NCBI RefSeq assembly: GCF_001953865.1
Contig: NZ_MQUQ01000019.1
Location: 105,638-169,637, forward strand
DNA: 64,000 nucleotides
Source of the DNA: Amycolatopsis coloradensis
Lineage (GTDB): Bacteria > Actinomycetota > Actinomycetes > Mycobacteriales > Pseudonocardiaceae
Direction of reading: 5' to 3'
Positions 32,095-41,100 of the stretch are shown here, in pieces (within the stretch, counting starts at the first letter, position 1; every line of letters starts with the position of its first letter). A program made the position numbers and the translations under genes. Under the pieces are notes generated by a model. The model was not told the origin of the DNA. It saw only the letters and a program-made list of their open reading frames with translations, and did no database searches.

Positions 32095-32511
32095 ATGAAG
32101 ATCGGGGAACTGAGCCATCGGACGGGCGTCCACGCCCATCAGCTGCGCTATTACGAGGCCCAAGGCCTGCTGGAGGTGGGCCGCGGGACGAACGGCTATC
32201 GCGAGTACGACGAGACGGCCTTGCTGCGGGTGAAGCAGATCCGGCATCTGCTCGCCGCCGGCCTGTCGTCCGAGGACATCGCGTATCTGCTGCCCTGCGC
32301 GATCGGCGAGAAACCCGAGCTGATCGGCTGCCCCGAGTTGCTGGCCGCGATGCGGGAGCGGCTCGGACGCCTGGACGAGCAGCTGGCCAAACTCGCCCGT
32401 TCACGTGACGCGCTCGCCGACTACATCGTCGTGGCCGAGCGAGTCGGCGGCGAGACCTACCCGCCTTTCGACGGCAGCGGCCCCCTTCTGCAAGCGGGCA
32501 CTCAGCGGTGA
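32095..32511 (+). CDS. MerR-family transcriptional regulator
   Basis: A 138-aa MerR regulator. The winged HTH is KIGELSHRTGVHAHQLRYYE followed by AQGLLEVGRGTNGYREYDET. A helical coiled-coil linker follows (MRERLGRLDEQLAKLARSRD). The C-terminal part is short with few conserved cysteines, suggesting an organic rather than metal inducer. The ATG at 32095 has GGGGAAAG upstream; a GTG at 32083 is in frame. It is divergent from the imine-reductase-like gene and shares a palindromic operator with it. Activation by promoter distortion is expected from the family. Confidence 0.88.
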   Translation: MKIGELSHRTGVHAHQLRYYEAQGLLEVGRGTNGYREYDETALLRVKQIRHLLAAGLSSEDIAYLLPCAIGEKPELIGCPELLAAMRERLGRLDEQLAKLARSRDALADYIVVAERVGGETYPPFDGSGPLLQAGTQR

Positions 32512-32564
32512 CGGCCTGTCCACAGAGGACAGACATGCACCGGGACGACGTCGAGTGAGCCTTA

Positions 32565-32579
32565 TTGACACCTTGTCAA
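32565..32579. promoter_or_regulatory. Palindrome before the crotonase gene
   Basis: TTGACACCTTGTCAA is a perfect 6-base inverted repeat around a 3-base centre, 20 bases upstream of the crotonase ATG. It could be a repressor operator, and its left arm also looks like a -35. A related imperfect site is near 41114. Confidence 0.45.
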
Positions 32580-32599
32580 CGTAGCCTTACTTTCACGTC

Positions 32600-33439
32600 A
32601 TGAGCGCGTACGCCGAAGTCACCTACGAGGTTTCCGACCGCATCGCGACGGTCACGCTCAACCGGCCGGAGGCCCGCAACGGCTACACCATCCGCATGGC
32701 CGACGAACTCGGCGACGCGATGGACCGGGCCGACCGCGACGAGGACGTCCGAGTGGTGATCCTGACCGGCAGCGGCAAGGACTTCTCGGTGGGCGCAGAC
32801 CTTTCGCAGGGCGGTTTCGACTTCGATCCGGAGTCCGGCCCGGACGCGGCGTGGCAGGAGCCGGCGGGACGCTGCTCGAAGCGGATCTTCACGATGAACA
32901 AACCGGTGATCGCCGCCCTGCGGGGCGCGGCCGTCGGCGGCGGTGTCACGATCACGCTGTCGTGCGATTACCGGCTGGCGTCCACGGATTCGCGCTTCGG
33001 CTTCGTGTTCGTCCGCCGGGGGATCTACCCGGAAGGCGCGTCCGCCTGGTTCCTCCCCCGGCTGGTCGGGATGGGCACGGCACTCGACTGGATGATCAGC
33101 GGCCGCGTGTTCGGCGCCGAGGAAGCGAAAGCCGCCGGACTGGTCCACAGTGTTCACGACCCCGAAGAAGTCCTCGCCAAGGCACGCGGACTGGCTCTCG
33201 AAATCGCCACGACCACCTCGCCGGTTTCGGTCGCGGTGACCCGTCAACTGCTGTACCGGATGGCGAGCGCCGAATCGCCGTTCCCCGTGCACCAACTGGA
33301 CTCCCGGCTGATCGGCGGACTGGGCAGCAGCCCGGACGCCGTCGAAGGGGTCATGTCCTTCCTGCAGAAACGACCACCGGAGTTCTCCATGCGCGTCGAC
33401 ACCGATCAGCCCGCTTACCTGCCGTGGCGGAACGCGTGA
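32600..33439 (+). CDS. Enoyl-CoA hydratase/isomerase (crotonase) family
   Basis: A 279-aa crotonase-fold protein. It shows VTLNRPEARNGYT, the first oxyanion-hole region GKDFSVGADLSQGG, and the second in ALRGAAVGGGVTITLSCDYR. The usual catalytic Glu in the first site is hard to place, and the second site region is GFVFVRRGIYPEGASAWFLP, with a Glu in GIYPEGAS. It probably hydrates or isomerises enoyl-CoA. The next gene, encoding an acetoacetate decarboxylase-like protein, overlaps its stop by 4 bases. Confidence 0.85.
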   Translation: MSAYAEVTYEVSDRIATVTLNRPEARNGYTIRMADELGDAMDRADRDEDVRVVILTGSGKDFSVGADLSQGGFDFDPESGPDAAWQEPAGRCSKRIFTMNKPVIAALRGAAVGGGVTITLSCDYRLASTDSRFGFVFVRRGIYPEGASAWFLPRLVGMGTALDWMISGRVFGAEEAKAAGLVHSVHDPEEVLAKARGLALEIATTTSPVSVAVTRQLLYRMASAESPFPVHQLDSRLIGGLGSSPDAVEGVMSFLQKRPPEFSMRVDTDQPAYLPWRNA

Positions 33440-34044
33440 CCGCCTATCCCCCGGAGCCGTGGAACCTGGCGGGCCAGGCGTACCTGTCCTTCTGGCGTGT
33501 TCCGGTGAGCGAACTGCCCGAGTTGCCCGACGGCGTCGAACCGGCCGTCGCGGGTGGCCGCGCGCAGGTGTTCGCCGCCTGGGTCGACTACCAGGAGCCG
33601 GGACAGCTCCAGTATCACGAGCTGCTGGTGACGGTCGCCGTCCGCGGCAAGCGCCTGTCCAGCTCGATCACCGGCATCTGGGTCGACAGCGAGGTCTCGC
33701 TCGCCGGCGGGCGCGCGCTGTGGGGCATCCCCAAGGATCTCGCCGCGCTCGACTTCACCCACGGGCGGACCTTCACCGCCTCCGCGGCCACTCAGGAGGA
33801 CTGGATCGCGACGGCCGCCTTCACCGCTCGCCCGACCCTCCCGGTGACGCTGCCCGCCGCCTTCGACGTCGTCCAGATCCTGGACGGACGTCTCAAAAGG
33901 AGCCCCGTCCGGGCGAAGGCGCGCCCTCACCCGGCGGCCGCGGAGTGGCGGATCAACGAGGCCGGACCACTGGGCTTCCTGGCCGGTCAGCGGCCCGTTC
34001 TGAGCGCCAGCCTGCGTGATTTCAAGATCGTTTTCGGCGGCTGA
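33436..34044 (+). CDS. Acetoacetate decarboxylase-fold protein
   Basis: A 202-aa protein of the acetoacetate decarboxylase superfamily, shorter than the 245-aa clostridial enzyme. Visible are VDYQEPGQLQYHELLVTVAV, GIWVDSEVSLAGGRALWGIP and KDLAALDF. The Schiff-base lysine of true decarboxylases should fall in the GIPKDLA region; the Lys there is a candidate, but I cannot confirm homology. Members of this loosely defined group include non-decarboxylating lyases/hydratases. The GTG at 33436 overlaps the crotonase stop; another GTG lies at 33424. Coupling suggests a joint role on a keto- or enoyl-acid intermediate. Confidence 0.7.
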   Translation: MTAYPPEPWNLAGQAYLSFWRVPVSELPELPDGVEPAVAGGRAQVFAAWVDYQEPGQLQYHELLVTVAVRGKRLSSSITGIWVDSEVSLAGGRALWGIPKDLAALDFTHGRTFTASAATQEDWIATAAFTARPTLPVTLPAAFDVVQILDGRLKRSPVRAKARPHPAAAEWRINEAGPLGFLAGQRPVLSASLRDFKIVFGG

Positions 34045-34126
34045 GCAGCCGCTGAGCGTGATCGCCTAACCCGCCAGGGTGAGACCGCGACACGCCACCC
34101 ATTGGGGCACGTGCAGCCTCCAACCC

Positions 34127-34136
34127 CTACATGTAG
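34127..34136. promoter_or_regulatory. Candidate NrdR box
   Basis: CTACATGTAG is a perfect 10-base palindrome within CCCCTACATGTAGTCTC. It is similar to actinobacterial NrdR boxes found before ribonucleotide reductase genes, here about 130 bases before nrdA. NrdR boxes usually come in pairs; a second one was not obvious. Confidence 0.5.
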
Positions 34137-34265
34137 TCTCTGGGAACCGGCACCGCCCAGCGACGGGGAGACCGCTCGGGAGCGGTTGCCGGACAGCTTT
34201 GTGAACGTGCAGCGCATGGCCTTGTGCGGCCTTGCGGTGCTTCAACGCGCCCATTGGAGACACGC

Positions 34266-37220
34266 ATGTCAGTGGAAACCGGTCAGCGGCCACCTTCGTC
34301 TTCGGACACCACGCCCGCGACCGTGCGAGTCATCCGGCGGGACGGCAGCGTGTCCCCCTTCGACGCGAACAAGATCTCGGTCGCCGTGACCAAGGCCTTC
34401 CTCGCCGTCGAAGGAGGTGACGCGGCCGCCTCGTCGCGGATCCACCACCTGGTCAACGAACTGACCGAGCAGATCGAAGCCACCCTGCTCCGCCACGCCG
34501 GTCCCGAGACCGCGCTGCACATCGAGCAGATCCAGGACATCGTCGAACTCGCGCTGATGCGCGGCGAGCACCACAAGGTCGCCCGCGCGTACGTCCTTTA
34601 CCGCGATGAGCGCGCGAAGGCCCGCGAGTCCGAGAAGCCCGCCTCGTCCGACGTCGCCATCAGCGTCAAGGCCGCCGACGGCTCGATCCGCCCGCTCGAC
34701 TGGGCCCGCGTCTCGCACGTGGTCGGCGAGGCCGTCGCCGGACTCGACGACGTCTCCGCGGAGCCGGTGCTGGCCGAGGCCAAGCGCAACCTCTACGACG
34801 GCATCAGCGCCGACGAACTCGCCCTCGCCCAGATCATGGCCGCGCGCGTGCTCGTCGAGCAGGAGCCGAACTATTCCTACGTCAGCGCCCGGCTGCTCGC
34901 GGACAAGCTCCGCGGCGAAGCGCTCAGCTATCTCGCGGGCTCGCCGCAGCTGGCCAGCCAGGACGAGATGACCGCCCGGTACCCGCAGTACTTCCGGGAC
35001 TACCTCAAGCGCGCCATCGAGCTGGAACTGGTCAACCCCGAGCTCCAGACGTTCGATCTGGACAAGATCACCGCGGCCATCCACGCCGAACGTGACCTCG
35101 ACTTCGGCTTCCTCGGCCTGCAGACCCTGTACGACCGGTACTTCCAGCACCACAACGGCGTCCGGTTCGAGCTGCCGCAGGCGTTCTTCATGCGCGTCGC
35201 CATGGGTCTCGCGATCCGCGAGGACAATCGGGAATCCCGTGCCATCGAGTTTTATGAGCTGCTGTCGTCGTTCCACTTCATGGCGTCCACCCCGACGCTG
35301 TTCAACTCGGGCACCACGCGCCCGCAGCTGTCGTCCTGCTTCCTGACCACGGTCGACGACGACCTGGACTCGATCTTCCAGGCGTACAAGAACAACGCGC
35401 TGCTGGCGAAGTACTCGGGCGGTCTCGGCAACGACTGGACCCCGGTCCGCGGCCTCGGCGCGCACATCAAGGGCACCAACGGCCAGTCGCAGGGTGTCGT
35501 GCCGTTCCTCAAGATCGCCAACGACACCGCGGTCGCGGTGAACCAGGGCGGCAAGCGCAAGGGCGCGGCCTGCGCGTACCTCGAGACCTGGCACGTCGAC
35601 ATCGAGGAATTCCTCGACCTGCGCAAGAACACCGGTGACGACCGTCGCCGTACGCACGACATGAACACCGCGAACTGGGTGCCGGACGAGTTCCTCCGCC
35701 GGGTCGAGGCCGACGCGCAGTGGACGCTGTTCTCGCCGAACGAGACCCCGGATCTGCACGACCTCTACGGCACCGCGTTCGCCGAGCGTTACCGCGAGTA
35801 CGAGGCCGCCGCCGAACGCGGTGAGCTGAAGGTGTTCCGCAAGATTCGCGCGGTCGACCTGTGGCGCCGCATGCTGACCATGCTGTTCGAGACCGGTCAC
35901 CCGTGGATCACCTTCAAGGACCCGTGCAACCTGCGTTCGCCGCAGCAGCACGTGGGTGTCGTGCACTCGTCCAACCTGTGCACCGAGATCACCCTGAACA
36001 CCACCACCGACGAGGTCGCGGTCTGCAACCTCGGTTCGGTCAACCTGCTCAAGCACGTCACCCCCGACGGCCTGGACACTCAGCGCCTCGAGAAGACCGT
36101 GCGCACCGCGGTCCGCATGCTCGACAACGTGATCGACATCAACTTCTACACGATCCCGGAGGCGCGCCGCTCCAACCTGCGTCACCGCCCGATCGGGCTG
36201 GGCCTGATGGGCTTCCAGGACGCGCTGTTCGAGATCGGCGTGCCGCTGTCCTCGGACGAGGCCGTGCAGTTCGCGGACACCAGCATGGAGCACATCAGCT
36301 ACTACGCGATCTCGGCTTCGACCGACCTCGCCGAGGAGCGCGGCCAGTACCAGACGTTCGAGGGTTCCTTGTGGAGCAAGGGAATCCTGCCGATCGACTC
36401 GCTGCAGCTGCTGATCGACGCCCGGCAGGGCGACGCGCTCGACGTCGACACCTCGTCCACTTTGGACTGGGCGCCGCTGCGTGAGCGGGTCAAGACCGTC
36501 GGCATGCGCAACTCCAACGTGATGGCGATCGCGCCGACGGCGACGATCTCCAACATCTGCGGGGTCGGGCAGTCGATCGAGCCGCTGTTCCAGAACCTGT
36601 TCGTCAAGTCGAACATGTCCGGCGACTTCACCGTGGTGAACCCGCACCTGGTCCGCTCGCTCAAGGAGCGCGGGCTGTGGGACGAGGTCATGGTGTCGGA
36701 CCTGAAGTACTTCGACGGCAGCCTCGGCCAGATCGACCGCGTGCCGGACGACCTGAAGGCGCTGTACGCCACCGCGTTCGAGATCGAGTCGAAGTGGCTG
36801 GTGGACGCGGGCTCGCGTCGTCAGAAGTGGATCGACCAGGCGCAGTCGCTGAACCTGTACATCGCGGCGCCCAGCGGCCGCAAACTCGACGAGCTGTACC
36901 GCTACGCCTGGCACAAGGGCCTCAAGACCACGTACTACCTGCGGGCGCGGTCCGCGACGCACGTGGAGAAGAGCACCCTGCGCGGCACCGACGGCAAGCT
37001 GAACGCGGTCTCGGCCACCCCGGCCCCCGCCACCCCCAAGCCCGCCGCCCCGGCTCCGGCTCCCGCCGCGGTTTCGCCTTCGCCCGCCGCCGCGGTTCCG
37101 GCCGTTCCGGTGACCGCCCCGGACCCGAAGGAGGTCCCGCAGGTCTCCGACGTCGACTTCGTCGCCACCGACGGCGCCGCCTGCCGCATCGACGACCCCG
37201 ACTGCGAAGCCTGCCAGTGA
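34266..37220 (+). CDS. nrdA: Class I ribonucleotide reductase, large subunit
   Basis: A 984-aa alpha subunit. Two ATP cones lie at the N-terminus (about residues 20-120, starting RVIRRDGSVSPFDANKI, and about 133-225, starting KAADGSIRPLDW). The 10-stranded barrel carries the active-site cysteines: in QLSSCFLT, in SSNLCTEITLN with the Asn/Cys/Glu set, and in VAVCNLGSVNLL. A Pro/Ala-rich linker near residues 920-955 leads to the C-terminal CRIDDPDCEACQ, whose CxxC relays electrons from thioredoxin. It reduces ribonucleoside diphosphates. Two ATP cones are unusual compared with E. coli NrdA and imply elaborate dATP control. The ATG at 34266 follows GGAGA. nrdB follows after a palindrome. Confidence 0.95.
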   Translation: MSVETGQRPPSSSDTTPATVRVIRRDGSVSPFDANKISVAVTKAFLAVEGGDAAASSRIHHLVNELTEQIEATLLRHAGPETALHIEQIQDIVELALMRGEHHKVARAYVLYRDERAKARESEKPASSDVAISVKAADGSIRPLDWARVSHVVGEAVAGLDDVSAEPVLAEAKRNLYDGISADELALAQIMAARVLVEQEPNYSYVSARLLADKLRGEALSYLAGSPQLASQDEMTARYPQYFRDYLKRAIELELVNPELQTFDLDKITAAIHAERDLDFGFLGLQTLYDRYFQHHNGVRFELPQAFFMRVAMGLAIREDNRESRAIEFYELLSSFHFMASTPTLFNSGTTRPQLSSCFLTTVDDDLDSIFQAYKNNALLAKYSGGLGNDWTPVRGLGAHIKGTNGQSQGVVPFLKIANDTAVAVNQGGKRKGAACAYLETWHVDIEEFLDLRKNTGDDRRRTHDMNTANWVPDEFLRRVEADAQWTLFSPNETPDLHDLYGTAFAERYREYEAAAERGELKVFRKIRAVDLWRRMLTMLFETGHPWITFKDPCNLRSPQQHVGVVHSSNLCTEITLNTTTDEVAVCNLGSVNLLKHVTPDGLDTQRLEKTVRTAVRMLDNVIDINFYTIPEARRSNLRHRPIGLGLMGFQDALFEIGVPLSSDEAVQFADTSMEHISYYAISASTDLAEERGQYQTFEGSLWSKGILPIDSLQLLIDARQGDALDVDTSSTLDWAPLRERVKTVGMRNSNVMAIAPTATISNICGVGQSIEPLFQNLFVKSNMSGDFTVVNPHLVRSLKERGLWDEVMVSDLKYFDGSLGQIDRVPDDLKALYATAFEIESKWLVDAGSRRQKWIDQAQSLNLYIAAPSGRKLDELYRYAWHKGLKTTYYLRARSATHVEKSTLRGTDGKLNAVSATPAPATPKPAAPAPAPAAVSPSPAAAVPAVPVTAPDPKEVPQVSDVDFVATDGAACRIDDPDCEACQ

Positions 37221-37226
37221 CCACCC

Positions 37227-37274
37227 GGTCGTGAGTGGCGATTCGGGTTCCCACCCGAATCGCCACTCACGACC
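37227..37274. repeat. Palindromic repeat family C, copy 1
   Basis: Two perfect 22-base arms (37227-37248 and 37253-37274, beginning GGTCGTGAGTGGCGATTCGG) with a TCCC loop fill the nrdA-nrdB spacer. The hairpin might attenuate transcription or protect the nrdA 3' end. A diverged copy is at 49933-49981. Confidence 0.9.
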
Positions 37275-37294
37275 CAAGCTTGAAGTGAGCCTCC

Positions 37295-38371
37295 ATGACC
37301 ACCTTTGACGCTTCCGCCGACGCCACCGGCCTCGGTGAGATCGAAGTCGGCGCCGCCCGGATCAACGTCGACGACAAGCGGATGATCAACGCCCGCGCCG
37401 ACGTCAACCAGCTGCTGCCGATGAAGTACACCTGGGCGTGGGAGAAGTACCTCGCCGGCTGCAACAACCACTGGATGCCGACCGAGGTCGCCATGCAGGC
37501 CGACATCGCGCTGTGGAAGTCGGCCGACGGCCTCACCGAGGACGAGCGCACCATGCTCAAGCGCAACCTCGGCTTCTTCGCCACCGCGGAATCCCTGGTG
37601 GCGAACAACATCGTGCTCGCGGTGTACCGGCAGATCACCAACCCCGAATGCCGCCAGTACCTGCTGCGCCAGGCGTTCGAGGAGGCCGTGCACACGCACA
37701 CCTTCCAGTACATCTGCGAGAGCCTCGGCCTGGTCGAGGGCGAGCTGTTCAACATGTACCGCGAGGTCCCCTCCATCTCGGAGAAGGACGCGTGGGCGCT
37801 GAAGTACACGCAGAACCTGGAGAACCCGGACTTCGAGACCGGCACCCCCGAGGCCGATCAGAACTTCCTGCGTGACCTGGTCGCGTTCTACGTGATCTTC
37901 GAGGGTATGTGGTTCTACACCGGCTTCGCGCAGATCCTCTCGCTCGGCCGCCGGAACAAGATGATCGGCATCGCCGAGCAGTACCAGTACATCCTGCGCG
38001 ACGAGTCGATCCACCTGAACTTCGGCATCGACTGCATCAACCAGATCAAGATCGAGAACCCGCACCTGTGGACCGAGGAGTTCCAGGCCGAGATCCGCGG
38101 CATGCTGACCGAGGCGTGCGAACTCGAGGTCGCCTACGCCCGTGACACCATGCCGCGCGGCATGCTCGGGCTGTCGGCCGAGCTGATCGAGCAGTACATG
38201 CACTTCATCACCGACCGGCGGGCGCAGCAGATCGGCCTCGCGCCGATCTTCGGCGAGACGGAGAACCCGTTCCCGTGGATGTCGGAGGCGATGGACCTCA
38301 AGAAGGAGAAGAACTTCTTCGAGACCCGCGTCATCGAGTACCAGTCCGGCGGAGCCCTCGACTGGGACTGA
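37295..38371 (+). CDS. nrdB: Class Ic-type ribonucleotide reductase, small (R2) subunit
   Basis: A 358-aa R2 subunit. Metal ligands are visible: Glu99 in FFATAESLVANN, Glu130 and His133 in FEEAVHTHTF, a later Glu in VIFEGMWFY, and Glu and His in LRDESIHLNFG. The position of the radical tyrosine (E. coli Y122, four residues after the ligand His) is Phe137 here, and the first ligand is Glu rather than Asp. Both are hallmarks of class Ic R2 proteins such as that of Chlamydia trachomatis, which use a Mn/Fe centre in place of a tyrosyl radical. The C-terminus IEYQSGGALDWD is the tail that docks on NrdA. Translated from the ATG at 37295, after GAAGTGAG. Confidence 0.93.
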   Translation: MTTFDASADATGLGEIEVGAARINVDDKRMINARADVNQLLPMKYTWAWEKYLAGCNNHWMPTEVAMQADIALWKSADGLTEDERTMLKRNLGFFATAESLVANNIVLAVYRQITNPECRQYLLRQAFEEAVHTHTFQYICESLGLVEGELFNMYREVPSISEKDAWALKYTQNLENPDFETGTPEADQNFLRDLVAFYVIFEGMWFYTGFAQILSLGRRNKMIGIAEQYQYILRDESIHLNFGIDCINQIKIENPHLWTEEFQAEIRGMLTEACELEVAYARDTMPRGMLGLSAELIEQYMHFITDRRAQQIGLAPIFGETENPFPWMSEAMDLKKEKNFFETRVIEYQSGGALDWD

Positions 38372-38379
38372 ACCCTGTA

Positions 38380-38434
38380 GTACATGAAGGCCCCCTTCCT
38401 TGCGCCTAGGTACCGGAAGGGGGCCTTCATGTAC
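38380..38434. repeat. Palindromic repeat family A, copy 2 (likely nrdB terminator)
   Basis: Perfect 20-base arms (38380-38399 and 38415-38434, GTACATGAAGGCCCCCTTCC) with loop TTGCGCCTAGGTACC, 8 bases after the nrdB stop. It probably ends nrd transcription before the riboswitch. Confidence 0.9.
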
Positions 38435-38453
38435 TTCGGTCCGGTACGCTCCG

Positions 38454-38655
38454 GGGTGCTACTGGTTCGCCCGGCCTCCCAGGCCGGTCGAGGTAACAGG
38501 GAACCCGGTGTGAATCCGGGACTGCCCCGCAGCGGTATGTGGGAACGAAAGCCGTCACCGTGCGAGACACGGTAAAGCACTGGGAATGGCTCCCGGGAAG
38601 CGACGGCCGGTAGGAGCGAGCGAGTCGCCCACGAGTCCGAAGACCTGCCCGTGGT
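38454..38655 (+). ncRNA. Cobalamin (B12) riboswitch upstream of metE
   Basis: The core of a cobalamin riboswitch is clear: GGGAACCCGGTGTGAATCCG followed by GGACTGCCCCGCAGCGGTAT, then the B12-box part (CACTGGGAATGG, CCGGGAAGCGACGG) and the 3' ACGAGTCCGAAGACCTGCC. Outer boundaries are approximate. About 115 bases separate it from metE; the hairpin-forming ACGCGCGCCG/CGGCGTGCGT just after it may be part of the expression platform. High B12 should switch off metE, favouring the B12-dependent MetH. Confidence 0.92.
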
Positions 38656-38768
38656 ACGCGCGCCGACGGCGTGCGTGAGTCCGGGCCTCGTGGGATGGGC
38701 ACGACCGAAGGGCGGTCACTCCCGCGCGCGCTCCGGGCTCTGCCAACAAGCTCGCGAGGAGAGAGCTA

Positions 38769-41042
38769 GTGACCGAAATCGGCACCACTGTGCTGGGCTA
38801 CCCCCGGATCGGACCGGACCGGGAACTCAAGCGTTCACTCGAACGCTACTGGGCGGGCAAGATCGGCGAAGCCGCGCTGCTGGAGACCGGCCGCGCGCTG
38901 CGTACCCGGACTTGGCGGGAACTCAAGGACGCCGGACTGGACTCCGTCCCCTCCAACACGTTCTCCCACTACGATCAGGTGCTCGACACCACCGAGCTGT
39001 TCGGAGCGCTGCCGGAGCGCTTCACGAGGCTCGGCCTTTCGCCACTCGACACCTACTTCGCCGCCGCGCGCGGGGTGCAGGACGCGGCGGCGATGGAGAT
39101 GACCAAGTGGTTCGACACCAACTACCACTACCTCGTCCCCGAACTCGGCCCTGACACGACGTTCTCGCTCACCGGCACCAAGCCGCTCGACGAGTACCGC
39201 GAGGCCCGCGCGATCGACGTCGAGACCCGGCCGGTGCTGGTGGGCCCGGTGACGTTCCTGCTGCTCGCCAAGGCCACCGAGGGTGCTCCGGAGGGCTTCC
39301 GCCCGCTGGACCTGCTCGACAACCTCCTCGACGGCTATGTCGAACTGCTGCGGCGCCTGCACGACGAAGGCGTCGAGTGGGTCCAGTTCGACGAGCCCGC
39401 CTTCGCCGCCGACCGCACCGAGCAGGAACTCAACGCGCTCATTCGCGCGTACCACCGGCTCGCGAAGGAGACCGCGCGGCCGAAGATCCTGGTCGCCGGG
39501 TACTTCGGCGGCCTCGGCCGCGGGCTGGGTGTGCTCGCCCGCTCCCCGATCGACGCGCTCGCCGTCGACCTCGTCACCGATGAGTCCTTTGTGGACGCTG
39601 TCGCGGCCGAGCCCGCCTTGCGTGACAAGGAGGTCCTGGCCGGAGTCGTGGACGGGCGCAACGTCTGGCGCACCGACCCGACCCGCGCGCTCAGCCGGGC
39701 GGCGACGCTGCTCGGCACCGCGAAGTCGGTCAGCGTCTCGACGTCGTGCTCGCTGCTGCACGTGCCCTACGACGTCGGGCGGGAGGCCGGACTCCACCCG
39801 CGCCTCAAGGGCTGGCTCGCGTTCGCCAAGCAGAAGGTGGACGAGGTCGTCCTGCTCGGCCGGGCACTGAAGGAGGACGGTGTCGACCTTTCCGCCGCCC
39901 GTGCCACGGCCGCGGACCGCGCGACGGCGGCCGGCCTCGCCGACGCCGGCGTGCGCGCCCGGCTGGAGGCACTGCGCCCGGAGGACACCGTCCGCTCGCC
40001 CTACGAGCGGCGTGCGGCCGCCCAGCAGGCCGCGCTGGACCTGCCGCCGTTGCCGAGCACCACGATCGGCTCGTTTCCGCAGACCACCGACGTCCGTAAG
40101 GCCCGCGCCGCGCACAAGGCGGGTTCGCTGGACGACGCCGGGTACGAAGCCGCGATGAAGGCGGAGATCGAGCGCGTCATCCGGCTGCAGGAGGACCTCG
40201 GCCTGGACGTGCTGGTGCACGGCGAGCCCGAGCGCAACGACATGGTGCAGTACTTCGCCGAGCGGCTGGCCGGGTTCGCCGCCACCGACTTCGGCTGGGT
40301 GCAGTCCTATGGTTCACGCTGCGTCCGGCCGCCGATCCTGTACGGCGACGTCTCGCGCCCGAAGCCGATGACCGTCGCGTGGGCGCGCTACGCGCAGGGC
40401 CTGACCGGCAAACCCGTCAAGGGGATGCTGACCGGGCCGGTGACGATCCTGGCGTGGTCGTTCGTCCGCGACGACCAGCCGCTGGGAGAGACCGCCCGCC
40501 AGGTGGCGCTGGCCATCCGCGACGAGGTGCACGACCTGCAAGCGGCGGGCATCCGCGTCATCCAGGTCGACGAACCGGCGCTGCGGGAGCTTCTCCCCCT
40601 GCGTGCCTCGGCGCATGAGGCGTACTTCGCGTGGGCGGTTTCGTCGTTCCGGCTGGCGACGTCCGGCATCGACGACGCGACGCAGATCCACACGCATATG
40701 TGCTACTCGGAGTTCGGTGAGGTGGTCAAGGCGATCGACGCGCTCGACGCCGACGTCACCAGCATCGAGGCCGCGCGGTCGAAGATGGAGGTCGTCACCG
40801 ACCTCGGCGCGGCGGGCTTCGGCCGCGGTGTCGGGCCGGGTGTGTACGACATCCACTCGCCGCGCGTTCCCGGCGTCGATGAGGTCAGCGGGCTGCTGCG
40901 GACCGCCGTCGGCGCCGTGCCCGCCGAGCGGATCTGGGTCAACCCGGACTGCGGCCTGAAGACCCGCGGCTACGCCGAGGTGGAGCCCGCCCTGCGGAAC
41001 CTGGTCGCGGCCGCGAAGGCGGTCCGGTCCGAGCTGGGCTGA
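38769..41042 (+). CDS. metE: Cobalamin-independent methionine synthase
   Basis: A 757-aa MetE with both (beta-alpha)8 halves. The N-terminal half starts TEIGTTVLGYPRIGPDRELK. The catalytic half includes TTIGSFPQTTDVRKAR, the zinc ligands in HTHMCYSEF (His and Cys), a Glu ligand region and Cys in WVNPDCGLKTRGYAEVEPAL. It transfers a methyl group from methyltetrahydrofolate polyglutamate to homocysteine without B12. GTG start preceded by AGGAGAG. The upstream cobalamin riboswitch represses it when B12 is available. A family A palindrome 3 bases after the stop is a likely terminator. Confidence 0.97.
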   Translation: MTEIGTTVLGYPRIGPDRELKRSLERYWAGKIGEAALLETGRALRTRTWRELKDAGLDSVPSNTFSHYDQVLDTTELFGALPERFTRLGLSPLDTYFAAARGVQDAAAMEMTKWFDTNYHYLVPELGPDTTFSLTGTKPLDEYREARAIDVETRPVLVGPVTFLLLAKATEGAPEGFRPLDLLDNLLDGYVELLRRLHDEGVEWVQFDEPAFAADRTEQELNALIRAYHRLAKETARPKILVAGYFGGLGRGLGVLARSPIDALAVDLVTDESFVDAVAAEPALRDKEVLAGVVDGRNVWRTDPTRALSRAATLLGTAKSVSVSTSCSLLHVPYDVGREAGLHPRLKGWLAFAKQKVDEVVLLGRALKEDGVDLSAARATAADRATAAGLADAGVRARLEALRPEDTVRSPYERRAAAQQAALDLPPLPSTTIGSFPQTTDVRKARAAHKAGSLDDAGYEAAMKAEIERVIRLQEDLGLDVLVHGEPERNDMVQYFAERLAGFAATDFGWVQSYGSRCVRPPILYGDVSRPKPMTVAWARYAQGLTGKPVKGMLTGPVTILAWSFVRDDQPLGETARQVALAIRDEVHDLQAAGIRVIQVDEPALRELLPLRASAHEAYFAWAVSSFRLATSGIDDATQIHTHMCYSEFGEVVKAIDALDADVTSIEAARSKMEVVTDLGAAGFGRGVGPGVYDIHSPRVPGVDEVSGLLRTAVGAVPAERIWVNPDCGLKTRGYAEVEPALRNLVAAAKAVRSELG

Positions 41043-41045
41043 TCA

Positions 41046-41100
41046 GTACATGAAGGCCCCCTTCCTTGCGCCTAGGTACAGGAAGGGGGCCTTCATGTAC
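41046..41100. repeat. Palindromic repeat family A, copy 3 (likely metE terminator)
   Basis: Perfect 20-base arms (41046-41065 and 41081-41100) identical to copy 2, with loop TTGCGCCTAGGTACA differing in one base. It starts 3 bases after the metE stop. Confidence 0.9.

Noticed and set aside
34269..37277. About 1,000-codon open frame on the minus strand opposite nrdA
   Set aside because: Shadow of nrdA; composition is Val/Arg/Gly/Asp-rich without protein-family features.
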